From: Leptodontidium sp. MPI-SDFR-AT-0119
Taxonomy: Eukaryota; Ascomycota; Leotiomycetes; Helotiales; Leptodontidiaceae
DNA length: 64,000 bases
Direction of reading: 5' to 3'
Assembly: GCA_020726505.1 (NCBI GenBank)
Contig: JAHLEZ010000005.1
Span: 3,348,001 to 3,412,000 of the forward strand
Shown here in pieces: positions 12,641 through 23,446 of this stretch. A program made the position numbers and the translations under genes. Positions within the stretch are counted from its first letter, which is position 1, and the number at the start of each line of letters is the position of its first letter. The notes under the pieces were generated by a model, which worked only from the letters and a program-made list of their open reading frames with translations, ran no database searches and was not told the origin of the DNA.

Positions 12641-15600
12641 CTTTATTTATAATAATAATAATAAAGTAGGAGAAGCCTTTAACGAAAACGACAACTTAAC
12701 CCCTTTAAATCTTAAACTAGATATTAATTTGTAATACCTTAACGACCCCGAATTCTTAAAAAACCTTATAATTCTGATAATATAGCGTGTTAGGGACGAT
12801 GGGATAGTAATTAAAATCCCTAAATTATTAGTATAATAGCGCAGTAAATACTAAGTAATATTTGACTTAAAATAAACATACACGCTTTACACGCTAACGT
12901 CGCTAATAACATTTCTTTAGTTAAATAAACTTAGCCTCGATAACTATTACTCACTTTCACGAGTAACCGTCGCAATACGAAACTTAAAGTTAACACGTCG
13001 GTATCGAGGCTTTAGTATTAAAGAGCTGGTACGAGAACGCACCCTTAGTCTATAAAAAGGGGGATAATATGTTACTGTACGTTAAAATTATTAAAATAAT
13101 CGCTAAATCGACTCTGTATTACTAAGAACCACGATTTAAGACACCTTAGTATCATAATAAACACGAAGAAGAGCCTATGTAGCCCTAAGCAAGTCAAAAA
13201 GAATATTAGCCCCGCGCTATAAGAACACCTATTTCTTAAAGCAAAGCTTAATAAGAAACTAGCGCTTTTATAAATTACTTACTATATACGAATATATAAT
13301 AGGTTTAAAACGAGACTACTATTATTAAGCTAATAATATTCTAGGCGGTAAAAAGTAACTTCGTTTAAATAAGCTAGTTATCGGGCTTAATCTGTAGGAC
13401 TAGATTCTAAAACGGCAGGTTAAACCTATAGCTTAGGCCAGAAATTCGAGTCTAACGTACTAAACACCCCGAAAAATACAAACGTAATATACTTAAGCGC
13501 CAACTCTTAATAATTAATAAAAAGAAAAAAAAACAAAGCAAGTCCATTGTTCTTAAAAACAAAGCTAACACCCACAAAGCTATTAACCCTAATATAGCGC
13601 ATAGCAATTTATAAAGAACAATACTAAGAGCATTATTAATAAACTAGCCTTAAACTAATAAGTAAATCACACGATTTATATAAGGCAAGTAAAAGTTTAG
13701 GAAATCTCTTAGCGAAAAGCTAGTAACACGCTTAGAATTAAAGCCGTGTTTTTTAAAACTTTAAGTTAATAATTATAATATAGCTAACGCTAACCCTACT
13801 CCACGTGCTAAAGATTTAAGTATATTATTAGCTAACGACCCCTAGCTAATAAACCTTTTAAGGATCAAGTGTTAATTAATTACCCCTAATTAACTTTATT
13901 TAAAGTTTCTCGCTTACTAAGTTAAGGCCCCTTTTATATATACGTTAATACCTCTTAATCCCTTCCTATTAAAAAGTCTAAAAAAAATAAAGACTTCTCT
14001 TACTATTTACTAATACTAGTAAACAAGAGGTAGTATACTTTATACTTAAAGTATTAGTAAAAGATTACAAGTTATAAACAACTTTTAAATATAATATAAT
14101 AGTTTTACGACTATAATAAACCTATAAGTAAAAGTGCCGCTATTCTAAGCTCGCATTAATATCGCTAAAGTAATAAAAACTTTATACCCTCGACCTTTAA
14201 TTAAGTTTAGTAATAAGTACTAATAATTAATTAAGGCTAAGGGTACGACCTTAAGTATTCTCATAAATGTTTCGTCACCGCCTATTATATTATTTCGAGA
14301 GGTATCGTTAAGTAAAACGAATAGGGACAAAGCTAATAACTTATAAAGTAACTAATTAAGAGTTAAATCTAGCTTCGACCTTAAGATTAATAATAAGTTC
14401 TTTAACCCTTATTAAAAAACTAAAGTAATCAAGAAACCTTAACTATAACTAAACTATTATTTCGAGAAGATCTCTAATCAATAAGACCTTATAATATGCC
14501 ATCTTATGCTTAGCTATTATTAGCTTAATAATACTTAAGTTGACTAAACTCTTTTGCCCTAAAAAGCTTAGCTATTTTAAAGATCCTTTATTAGCTTTAA
14601 TAAATAAGAGGTAACTTACTTATTAAGGGGAAAAGGGGCTATTTCCACCACACTAAAAACCAAGAACTTATTATAGCTTTTTAACCCTACTCGACGCATT
14701 ACGACCGTTAGTTTACTTACTCCTTCCGGCTTCCTACTATAAACCTTCGAAGTTAGCGAATCTAATCTCCACCCTATCTAACCAACTAATTAATAAGAGA
14801 CTAACAGAATAATATCACTTATCTCTAATAATATAACTTGCGCAAGTATAATATAAACGCGTTTATAAAGGGACCCAAAAGCTACTTAGTAACCCATTTC
14901 TAAGAAAAGATTAATACGGCGCGACACGCACGTTTTAAACCCAAGGAGTAAAGTTTAATACGAGTATTAAACAAAGTTACTTATAATTCTTATTAGGTTT
15001 ACGAGCCTAAAAAAGATAAAGGACATCGTTTCCTTAACTTGTAAAGAGAATATAAGCACTAGTGTTACAAAGACGTTAAATAATTTAATACTTAGCTAAT
15101 TTAAGGTAAAGTCCTAGAGTTTACTTTAGGCATTTCTTAAAACACGAGTTAAAGACTAAGACAATAATCACATTGCGATTAGTATAAGAAAGGCATTAGT
15201 ATAATTTGTAAATAGCTAGTCAAGTACAAGAAAAAAGATAAAAGTATAACTCACGAAGTTAAGACACGTTAAGACCTCTATAATGTTAACCTTTAGTATT
15301 AAAGCTAAGAGCGCTTAGGCTAAGATACGAACCGATTTCAATAGTACCTCTAAGGTAACTAATAACGAAGGACTCTTCTTAAAGGTCTACGAGGAGTTAG
15401 TAAAGCTTAGATAATGTTATTAAAGGTTAACTTATCGCGTTAAGGCGACTTGACTTTATACTAGAGTTACTATTTAAAAATTAAGGTGTAGAAAGCTAAG
15501 GAGAAACTATATATAGGTTAACGCAAGTATTACGGAAGAAGTTACTGTTTAGCAAAAAGAAAAACAAGGAAGAAAAAGCTCTTTACTACGTTACCTCTGC

Positions 15601-16208
15601 GGCTAGGCAACAGCGAAGTTAAAGCTGTTAAGCTCTAATAACGCGCTAAAGTTAATAGTAAAGGCCAAAGTTATTATCTTAAAGGTACTGAATATAAAGA
15701 AATTAGCGGCAAAGAGACCTCTAAGGGTATTGGAGTTATAATAATTAAAGTCATCGTTAAACGAAAAGAGATCTTGCCTTAATAATATAAAAAAAAGTAA
15801 TAGTAAAGTCGATTTTAATATAAGCTTAGCGGGGAAGTTTGCTTTCTTTAAAAGATTAAAGTAAGAAAAGGTGCAAGAGGTGTTATTTAATTAGTAAGAG
15901 AAGGAGTAAAGAAGTTAAAGTATATTAAGGTGCTTTATAAAAGGAGTAATATTAAGGAGAGGTTATTATATTTAAAGAAGTTAAAGTTAAAAAGTTAGTA
16001 GAGGAGAACTAGCCTTATATAAGGGGGCAAGAAGGTGCTAAGCGAGACGATTGTTTACTTTAAAGGTAATAGGTTAACTATCACGGGATTTTGTATATAC
16101 TAGTTATATAACATCCTACTAACGATTTAAGACGCTCTAATTAGTTGTTTACTTCTTTTTAGTATATATTACTCGAGGGCGAGTAGAGTCTTTAAAAGGG
16201 GGGACGCA
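12641..16208 (+). other. Gypsy A long 3' region of unknown content
   Basis: About 3.5 kb between integrase and the 3' LTR. Partly open plus-strand stretches occur, for example the basic INKKKKKQSKSIVLKNKA near 13515-13565 and RTHKAINPNIAHS after it, then long Leu/Ser/Asn-rich frames through 13700-15400. No membrane helices or known domain were seen, so it is not obviously an envelope-like gene. A purine-rich tract (AAAAGGGGGGACGCA, about 16194-16208) just before the 3' LTR is the likely polypurine tract. A similar purine tract occurs at about 13056-13068 (AAAAAGGGGG). Confidence 0.45.
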
Positions 16209-16489
16209 TGTAATAGAGATAGCCCCTAATTTCTTTTGTTACATAACTGCGCTAGTCCTTCGTATATATAAAAAGCTAACACTTAATTACAAAACGTCAA
16301 GAACGTAACACTAAATATATTCTATTTATTAAAACTCTTTTCCCTTCCCTCCTTTACCGATTCGTACTCTTTAAATATGTAATATCTTTAGATTTAATTA
16401 ATCTATTATTTACAAAGCCTAGAATCTCCTCCGGTAGCTCGCTACATACTACCCTCTTGTTATGTGGATTGGGGTTCGTCCCTCCCACA
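16209..16489 (+). repeat. Gypsy A 3' LTR
   Basis: 281 bp, starting TGTAATAGAGATAGCCCC and ending CGTCCCTCCCACA. It pairs with 4335-4614 and is followed by the second AGTAA/GTAA of the target duplication. It keeps more CpA and TpG than the 5' LTR at several sites (for example TATGTGGATTGGGG). Confidence 0.9.
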
Positions 16490-16760
16490 GTAAGAGTAGC
16501 CTTTAAAGCCTTCTTAGCCTCCTTCTTCTTTTTCGCCTACTATAATTAGTAATACTTAAATTAATATATAGTTTCAAGATTAATAATTAACTTAATTTAA
16601 TTTAAATAACTTACAACAGCAGATAGACGATTAGCCTTAACGACAGTAACAGATCGCCTTAAGACACTTATAATACTAGTTAATCGATTTATTAATTGAT
16701 TAATTAATTATTAATTAGTTAATTGATTAGTAGATCGAAAAGAGTCAATCTATATAATAT
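16490..16760 (-). pseudogene. Antisense relic ORF, proximal part (split by Gypsy A)
   Basis: Minus-strand continuation of the ORF at 3540-4334. Reading leftward it shows a coiled-coil-like stretch (about 16745-16600, STNQLTN then VLRRSVTVVKANRL), then a Lys/Ala-rich segment (KKKKEAKKALKATL, about 16545-16500) that joins in frame to TLKKATTAAFITRARASR on the other side of Gypsy A. This continuity is the main support. A basic, possibly nuclear or nucleic-acid-binding protein is possible, but no family was recognised. Confidence 0.45.
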
Positions 16761-17166
16761 AAAGTAGTTATAAAATCAAGAATCAAGTGGGGGCTGCGCT
16801 ACTTTAAATAAGAGGGTTGTTTACTTAACTTAGTAATACAGGAATAATTATGGCTTAAGTATTTAGTTTAGTGTTTACTCTTGCTTAACGTAGTTAATTA
16901 TAATACTAGTAGCTTACTATTGTCACTTGGCTGGGGGGTGTGTCGTATAGGCACGGGCTAATACTCGGTTAGCTGCGCGTTACGCTAGATATAGTTTCTA
17001 TTACGTTATACCGCTTTTAAGAAAATAATGTGTTCCCCTGATTTCCTTATATATTTTAGACAATAATTAATCACTTTAATTCAACTTACGTTGATCGCAA
17101 GGCTCTACTCCACTTCTGTACTACATAACCTTTAATTAACTGTTAATTATTACTTGCTGAAGTTAA
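16761..17166. other. Unassigned sequence upstream of Gypsy B copy 1
   Basis: This stretch keeps some CpA/TpG and moderate GC (for example GTCACTTGGCTGGGGGGTGTG near 16921). It is not the Gypsy B 5' LTR, which is absent here, so copy 1 is truncated at its 5' end. No gene recognised. Confidence 0.4.
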
Positions 17167-18170
17167 ATATGTCGATCTTAGTAATAGAGCCTTTTAAGGT
17201 TAAATACCCCCGACTCTCCTTTAGTAATTATAAGTGAGATGTTAAATATAATACCTAAAAGAGAAAGATAAAGTTATTCTTAAAAGAGTACTTTAATAAC
17301 TTTAAGAGTAAGATATCTTAAATTAAAGCTTATTTTTAGTGTATTACTAGCGAAGTTAAGATTATTATCTTTTAATATATAAATCTTAATTATATTAGAA
17401 CCTTTAATATAATAGTTAATATATTAAAGGCGTTAGATTAGCGATTCTTCGATTATAACTAAGTTTAAGTTATTAAAAGACTTTATAATTAACTTATTAT
17501 AATAAATATAATATATAATGACTTTTAAATTAAATTTACGTTATACGTTATTATAGGCAAAATCGCTCGCGCTTGTTAGTTCGAGGATATATATAAAAAG
17601 GTATCCTTGACTTTTAAATATATAATTTATATCGAGAAGTATAAGATAAATAGTAATTATATTACTCTCGACGAGTTCTTAACTATTATAGACTAAGAGA
17701 GCCGTAATATTACTTTGGAGGAGGCCGCCTCGACTCGTAAAGCTTAGTCTAGCGTCGCCTTTAATATTAACGACTCGCGCGGTATCTTAAAGAAAGACAA
17801 CTTGCGCTTGACCTTACTTACCCCCGTTTCTCACGCGTAGAGACCACTGACTTTAAGACAGTCGTCAAATATCCGCTAGCGTACGCCCTCTCTTTCGCCC
17901 GTCTTACGCCGACTTAAGTCCCCTGTACCCTTACTTACACCTAAGGACGTCTCTTTTAATACTTATCTTTATTATAATAAGACTAATTATTAAGTTAGCG
18001 ACTGTCTTAAGCGCTATAAAGACTAGGCTCTTAATAAGTCGATTTCTTAGTTAGTCGTTAGCGAGGATTTAGAGACTAATGAGTTATTAAAAAACTCTTA
18101 GGCCGTAATAAAGACTGACACCTTAATATAAGTTATAAGTTATAAAAGGACCTAATATTTAATTTCCATG
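17167..18170 (+). pseudogene. Gypsy B copy 1 gag relic
   Basis: Starts at an ATG giving MSILVIEPFKVKYPRL, also readable in the reversed fragment at 23447-24020. It continues through a retrotransposon-gag-type helical region (about 17220-17660). At about 17960-18010 a CCHC zinc knuckle is recognisable as YLYYNKTNY with SDC after it: positions one, two and His have become Tyr while the last Cys survives. Copy 2 keeps the first Cys and the His at the same site, which supports the assignment. It would have packaged element RNA. Many in-frame stops. Confidence 0.7.
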
Positions 18171-19369
18171 CTCTTATTAAAAGACAATAATTCTTAATTA
18201 ATATTAAACTAAGAAAGAATAGATTCTTTATTAAGACACTTATATATATTAATAGCGAAATTAATATTTTTAGTATTATTAAAACCTCTTTTATATATTA
18301 ACTTATTAAGTAATTTAATATTTCCTTTATATCTCTCCTTTAATTGATTGTTTTAATTAATTATAATAATAAGAAAGGCAAGCTAATTAATATAGCCGTC
18401 TTACTTACTTCAACGATTAATTACTAACGGATTAACTTCCCCTTTCTAGTGACTAACTTAAGAAACACTAACGTCTTAATAAGCCGGAAGTTCCTTGAGT
18501 ATTACGACCTAAAGTAATTATATATAAAGAACTATAATCGACTAAAATAATTAATAAATATACTTATTTAACTGTATTTTAACTAATAAGTCTTCGTCGA
18601 TATTAACTATTTTAATAAATTAATTATTAAGTCTTATTAGCTCGATGCGGAACGAAGGGACGCTCGTATAAATATAAATAACTACTACTAAAGACAGGCT
18701 AAGCTTGTAACACTCGACGACTCTCTTAAGCTAAAGGTCTCTGTACGCCCTATTATTAGTGTCTCGCTAACTCGACCCTCGAGCTTTGCTAGAGAAGTCA
18801 AAGAGCGCCTATAAGTTATAGAAGATTAATTAAACCCCTTAATATCCCGTGACTTAAGATTATTACTTAAAGATAAGAAAGCTTATAAAGCTTCTTTAGC
18901 GAATTACTAAATAAAGGCGCTTATTACGGAAATATTCCTTATATTAGTAATAGTAATATTTACGATATACTTTCGACTTAAGAGGGCTAAGAAAAATAAA
19001 GTGTAAACTTTTGTAGTATTAATACACGAGATTGATTAAGAGTTAACTTATTACTAATAAGAGGCCTTAAATTAGTTAAGCGTCGAACTCGCATTAATAA
19101 ATAGAGACTTGACTTTAGAGGAGGCCTTAGAGGCTAAGTACGCGTAAGATAATGAACTTATAAGTAAAAAGCTCTTAGTAGAGTATTAAGAGTATACTCC
19201 TTTCTTCTCCCGGCGAGCCTTTAACGAGTTACTAACGTATTACTAAAGTGTAAACTACTAAATCGAGCTTACTAAGGAGAATGACTTATCTTTTGAACCT
19301 CTTTAGCGTATAATTAAAGAATAGTTATTAGAGATTAAGCGGTATATTATTAATAACTTATATAAATGT
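18171..19369 (+). pseudogene. Gypsy B copy 1 protease/linker region, degenerate
   Basis: Plus-strand continuation of the polyprotein between the zinc knuckle and RT. Aspartic protease is expected here in a chromovirus, but I could not read a DSG/DTG motif. Sequence around 18340-18520 has the beta-rich character of such a domain. Heavily interrupted by stops. Confidence 0.4.
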
Positions 19370-20100
19370 TTTAATAAGCCTTTTAATATATAATATACGG
19401 CCTTTATTCTCTTCGCTAAGAAGGCCGACGGTAGTCTTTAGTTATACGTTAATTACTAAAAGCTGAATACCTTATTAAAGAAGGACTTGTACTTAATTTT
19501 ATTAATTAATAAAATAATAATACGTATTTATAAGGTAAATGTCTTTATAAAACTTAATATTTAGTAAGCCTTTTATTATATTCGTATGTCCCTTAAGAGC
19601 GAAGATTATACGACCTTTTATACTTAATATAATACGTATAAGTATAAGGTCCTTCCTTTTAGTCTTATTAATAGTCCGGCGACTTTTTAGCGATTTATTA
19701 ATAATATCTTTATAAAGTACTTCGACGACTTTTACGCGGCTTATATAAACGATATCCTTATATATTCATTTACTTTAAAGGAATATAAGGTTTACGTTAA
19801 GAAAGTTATATTAATATTATAAGTATATAAACTTTAAGTTAATATTAAGAAGTCTAAGTTTAGCGTATAAAAGACTAAGTTCCTAGGATTTATTATTAGA
19901 ATTAATAACGTAAAAGTAGACTTAAAGAAGATTAGTGTAATTAAGGACTAATAATATGTTAATAATATGTTAATAATATATAAAGTATATAAAGTTACTT
20001 TGGTTTTTATAACTTTTATTACTAGTTTATTAAGAATAATAGTCGTATTATACGTCCTTTTATAATATTTACTAGAAAGGACGTTCCCTTTGTTTTCGAT
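19370..20100 (+). pseudogene. Gypsy B copy 1 reverse transcriptase relic
   Basis: FAKKADGSL followed by LYVNY (about 19405-19455) matches the Gypsy RT start 'FV.KKDGSLR.CVDYR'. FIKLNI and AFYYIRM follow (19540-19590), then VLPFSLINSPATF (about 19650-19690, family 'mPFGL.NAPATFQ') and YINDILIYS at about 19741-19770, the catalytic YxDD with one Asp changed to Asn. Copy 2 keeps YIDD at this site. Confidence 0.82.
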
Positions 20101-20600
20101 AACGTTTATAAGAATACTTAAGAAACTCTCCGAGAAGTCCTTTAGTTTACGCTAGTTTTTCGCCACTATGACTTTATTAAGTAGACATAATTAAAGACTA
20201 ACTTTTTTAATAGAGTTATTACTAGGATTTTATTTTAACTTTAAGAAGACGGCACCTTTTACTTTATAAGATACTTTTTTAAGACTATAATAGACCTTAA
20301 GCGTAATTACTTAATTTATAATAAAGAGATATTAGCGATTTTTTAGTTATTTAAGTAATATTACTTAAAGTTCTTAAGTACTTAAAAAAATGTCTTTATT
20401 TATATAGACTACTAAGTCTTAAAGTACTTTATAACTATTAAAGACCTTATAGTTAAGTAAGCTTAATAAGCTAAGTTTTTTATAGATTTTTATTTCACGA
20501 TTATATATTATATTAAGACGACTAATATATTAGCTAATACTTTGTCTCGATAAGATTAAGACCTCACGGCTATAGAGGCACGTAAGTGGGCTATCTGTAA
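20101..20600 (+). pseudogene. Gypsy B copy 1 RNase H relic
   Basis: Follows RT in frame. RYFFKTII (about 20262-20290, family 'aY.SK.L...E.NY'), NYLIYNKEILAIF (about 20311-20345) with the conserved Glu, NVFIYID (about 20392-20412) and ANTLSR (about 20533-20552) are in the standard order. Nonsense codons throughout. Confidence 0.75.
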
Positions 20601-20929
20601 TTAATAGTTAATTCCGACTAATAAAATTAACTCGCGAGTCACTAGTGACTTCTAACTTTCTACCGTCGATCTTATAGACGCCTATATCGAGGTCGTAAAG
20701 ACGGTACCTTTGGCACTTATAGACACTATAATCCCGAATCACGATACTAAGCCACGTGACGACTTAAAGCCAAGACCCGAGCTTAATATAAGAGTGTTAA
20801 TCGACCTAAATACGCCTACTGCGGAGGAGTTAAACCTTAACTCTATAATAGCTTATAATATCGCGGAATACGACATTATTAACTAAGTACTCTTAGTTAA
20901 TAAGACTTCGCCTTTACTAGAGCTTCTTT

Positions 20930-22140
20930 AATAAAAAGCCAAGGAATAGTTATTAGATTATAAGCTAGTAAATGACAAGTTACTTTTTTAGGGTCGCCTA
21001 GAAGTGCCCTTAGAGTCGCTGGAGCTTTATATAATATTTATTCGCTATATATATTCTTAACTATTAATAATATATATAAGGATCAAAAAGATAAAGGCAT
21101 TTCTAAGTCGTAAATATTATTAAAATGGGCTTACTATAGACGTAACTTAATACGTAATTAACTGTAATTACTCTCGACAAAAAGTCTGTAAGGATAAGAC
21201 CCCTAACTTCTTATACCCCCTATTAATCCTTACTTAGTTGTATTAATACCTTATAATAGACTTTACGAAATTACTATTAGATAAGTATAGTTATAACTTC
21301 GCTATAGTTATTATTAATTATTTATTTAAGAAACTAGTCTTAATACTTTATAATAATATAATTACGGCTAAAGGCATAATTATTCTCTTCTTTATTTATT
21401 AAACTTAATACTTTAGTATATTAGACTTTATTGTCTTAGACTAAGGACCTTAGTTTGTCTCTTCTTTTTAAAAGGAGTACTATTATATTCTCGGGACTAA
21501 AGTGAAGTTAATAACGACGTATAACTTAAACGTTGAAGACTAAATAGAAGTAATAAACTAATATATTAAGTAACGGCTTTATCCCTTTTATTATTACTAT
21601 TAAGACAATTAAAGCGACCTCTTATTAATTATAGACATCGCTTAATTAATATTACTATATAAGTCCTTAGGTTATTTATCTCCTTTTTAATTACTTAATA
21701 ATATTAAGCTAAGGACTTCTTAAGACTTAGTTAACTTAGAGTCGCTAGTTATAGTAATAGAGAAACTTAACTATAAGGAGGCTTTATAAGTAGCTTTATA
21801 AATAAAGGAGGTTATAAAAGTTATATAATTATTTTTAAAGGACTAATAAGAGAAAATAAAACGACTAGTGAATTATAAATAAGGCGCCGTTAATTAGGAC
21901 GTTAGTAACTTAGTACTAGTCGACATTTAAAATTAAAACGTTAACTAACTTTTAAGGAAGTTATTTAATAAGTAGTACGGCCTTATTAAAGTAATTATTA
22001 AGGAAAGAGAGAGTTAAAGAGTTAAGTTACTAAAGGACTAATTAATTTACTTTATCTTTTACTTATACTCGTTCTATAAGTACGTTAATAACCCTTTATT
22101 GAGATAAGCTAAAGCTACGCTAGCACTTATCTAATTACTG
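20930..22140 (+). pseudogene. Gypsy B copy 1 integrase relic
   Basis: An HHCC-type segment around 21100-21190 retains NCNYSRQKVCKDKTP. The catalytic core shows LIIDFTKLLLDKYSYN at about 21250-21295 (first Asp), VLD then a stop and GP.FVSS at about 21430-21460 (family 'SDRGPQF'), and the Glu block EVINQYIKQRLYPF at about 21548-21590. SLGYLSPF at about 21665-21690 is also typical of the core end. Many stops; dead copy. Confidence 0.82.
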
Positions 22141-22149
22141 CCTAAGTAA

Positions 22150-22438
22150 GATAAGTAAGAAATTAAAGGTATCTTTAGCTTTAAGGTTATATAAAATAAG
22201 TTATTTTATTATATTAAGTAATTAAGCGCTAATAAAGACTTAAAATAATACTTATACTTAAATATTATAATAACTTTATATATAATTAAATAGTTTTACT
22301 TAAAGTATCTTGACGTTAAGGGCCCGCTAAGAGCTCTCTTAAAGTGGCTAGAGGCTTATAACGTTAGTATTAACGGCTATAACGACTTAGAAGATAATAC
22401 GATTATAATTATAATTACGCGGACGTAGTTTTTTAAGA
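22150..22438 (+). pseudogene. Gypsy B copy 1 chromodomain relic
   Basis: EIKGIFSFKVI, NKLFYYIK and DLEDNT (about 22158-22400) match the C-terminal chromodomain of fungal chromoviruses; copy 2 reads better here (LGFKVM, NKLFYYIKWLGADED at about 51505-51570). In this family the domain is thought to direct integration into heterochromatin, which fits the location. Trp codons of the aromatic cage are replaced by stops in copy 1. Confidence 0.7.
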
Positions 22439-22452
22439 GGGGGGGGGGGGGG
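22439..22452 (+). other. Gypsy B polypurine tract (14 G)
   Basis: AAGA followed by a run of 14 G ends three bases before the 3' LTR. Copy 2 has the complement (8 C at 51288-51295) at the same place. Polypurine tracts prime plus-strand synthesis; G cannot be lost by RIP here without a TpG context. Confidence 0.8.
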
Positions 22453-22455
22453 TAA

Positions 22456-22757
22456 TATTATAACTTACGATGCGCCTTATATTCTAATTAACACGGGCTT
22501 GTAATATCGCTGACTATACGACGGCGCTAAGCTTAATAGGGAAGACTAAGTAGCGAGCTTATAATATATTAATATAAATAGCACTCGACTATATTAGGCC
22601 CCATTAAGAGGGTCCTTTATATATATATACTCGAGCCCTCCTTTATAAAAAGCTCTCCTTTCCTTATTGTCTTTTCTTCTTGATTTTAAGCGTAGCCTTA
22701 GGTCTAAATACAAAGCTTAAGTCAACTCGCCGTATTAACCTTTGGCCAGCCGTAACA
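22456..22757 (+). repeat. Gypsy B copy 1 3' LTR
   Basis: 302 bp, TATTATAACTTACG to GCCAGCCGTAACA. Matches the complement of 50985-51284 and of 42388-42689. The intact ends read TGTTACG...CGTAACA. Confidence 0.9.
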
Positions 22758-23115
22758 ACTCTAAGCTATTCCTAATTAGGCTTACTTACATAACGTAGCC
22801 TATACGTAGCCTGTACTTTGCCTTTACGTAGTCGTTACGTATTAGCGCTATACAGCTTTACTTAGTTAATTACTAAGTAGGTATATAGTATAAATCGCGT
22901 GATTAAGGTTCCGAGCTTTGCCGAGCTTTTCGAGATTATTACGTTTCCCGTAATGTCTTAGACTAATCTTATCTAGGCATAGTAAATGGAGTAGGAACCA
23001 CTACCTTTATATTACAGTACCACGGAGATTCAGGGGTTTTAGTTAGGTTTAATTAAGACTACTTTTAATAAGGGTTCGAAAACGATTCGTATATATAAGA
23101 AGGTAATTCTTTAAA
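22758..23115. other. Unassigned sequence
   Basis: Moderate-GC stretch with short imperfect repeats (ACGTAGCC at about 22795-22815; CGAGCTTTGCCGAGCTTTTCGAG near 22910). No ORF or element recognised. Confidence 0.4.
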
Positions 23116-23199
23116 CTTCTTAAATTGTATTTATAAAGCGGCCATTATAGCCAGCTTTCGGCCAAAGCTGAAGGTAGTTAAAATACAAACTATACTACC
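23116..23199 (+). repeat. Direct repeat, left copy (84 bp)
   Basis: Pairs with 23365-23446 in the same orientation: both contain ATAAAGCGGC, an inner hairpin (CAGCTTT-CGGCC-AAAGCTG here) and a tail like AAACTATACTAC. Differences are mostly transitions. Could be the short LTRs of a very small element or a tandem duplication. Confidence 0.6.
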
Positions 23200-23364
23200 A
23201 TTAAGGTAACATAAGAAGTCCTCCTATGTTATATTTTTGAGCGTAGTGCTTAAAAGGCTTAATATTTAGTGCTTAGCACTTTAATTTAGTTTTTTTGTTT
23301 TTGTAGGTTTTATATTAACAAAAGAGAAAATCCTATAGTTTTATTCTTATACGATTTATAAAGA

Positions 23365-23446
23365 CATCTTAATTCGTAATATAAAGCGGCTATTAGGGCC
23401 GGCTTTTGGTTGAAGCCTAAGGCAGCTAGGATATAAACTATATTAC
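23365..23446 (+). repeat. Direct repeat, right copy (82 bp)
   Basis: Partner of 23116-23199, about 165 bp apart. Its hairpin has different bases (GGCTT-TTGGTTG-AAGCC) but can still pair. The right edge touches the reversed Gypsy B gag piece. Confidence 0.6.

Larger units (their letters stand above)
4335..16489 (+). mobile_element. Gypsy A: complete Ty3/Gypsy LTR retrotransposon, RIP-inactivated
   Basis: A 12.15-kb element bounded by matching direct LTRs (4335-4614 and 16209-16489) and flanked by AGTAA on both sides (4330-4334 and 16489-16493; the terminal A is shared, so the duplication is 4 or 5 bases). The order gag, protease, RT, RNase H, integrase is the Ty3/Gypsy order. All frames are broken. 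Catalytic residues are lost: protease DTG reads NIR, the RT Asp pair reads FLNN, and the second integrase Asp reads Asn. It is unusually long because about 3.5 kb of unassigned sequence lies between integrase and the 3' LTR. It inserted into the antisense ORF at 3540-4334/16490-16760. Confidence 0.9.
17167..22757 (+). mobile_element. Gypsy B copy 1: chromovirus, 5'-truncated, RIP-inactivated
   Basis: A plus-strand Ty3/Gypsy chromovirus relic running gag, RT, RNase H, integrase, chromodomain, polypurine tract, 3' LTR. The 5' LTR is missing. The same family recurs as a reversed gag piece (23447-24478), a solo LTR (42388-42689) and a longer minus-strand copy (50985-57073). Comparing copies lets many mutated positions be read: where one copy has Tyr or a stop, the other often keeps Cys, Gln or Trp. 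Confidence 0.88.

Noticed and set aside
13056..13080. AAAAAGGGGG followed by TGTTAC as a polypurine tract and LTR start
   Set aside because: The true LTR pair of the element is at 4335 and 16209, and no repeat of the sequence after 13068 was found.
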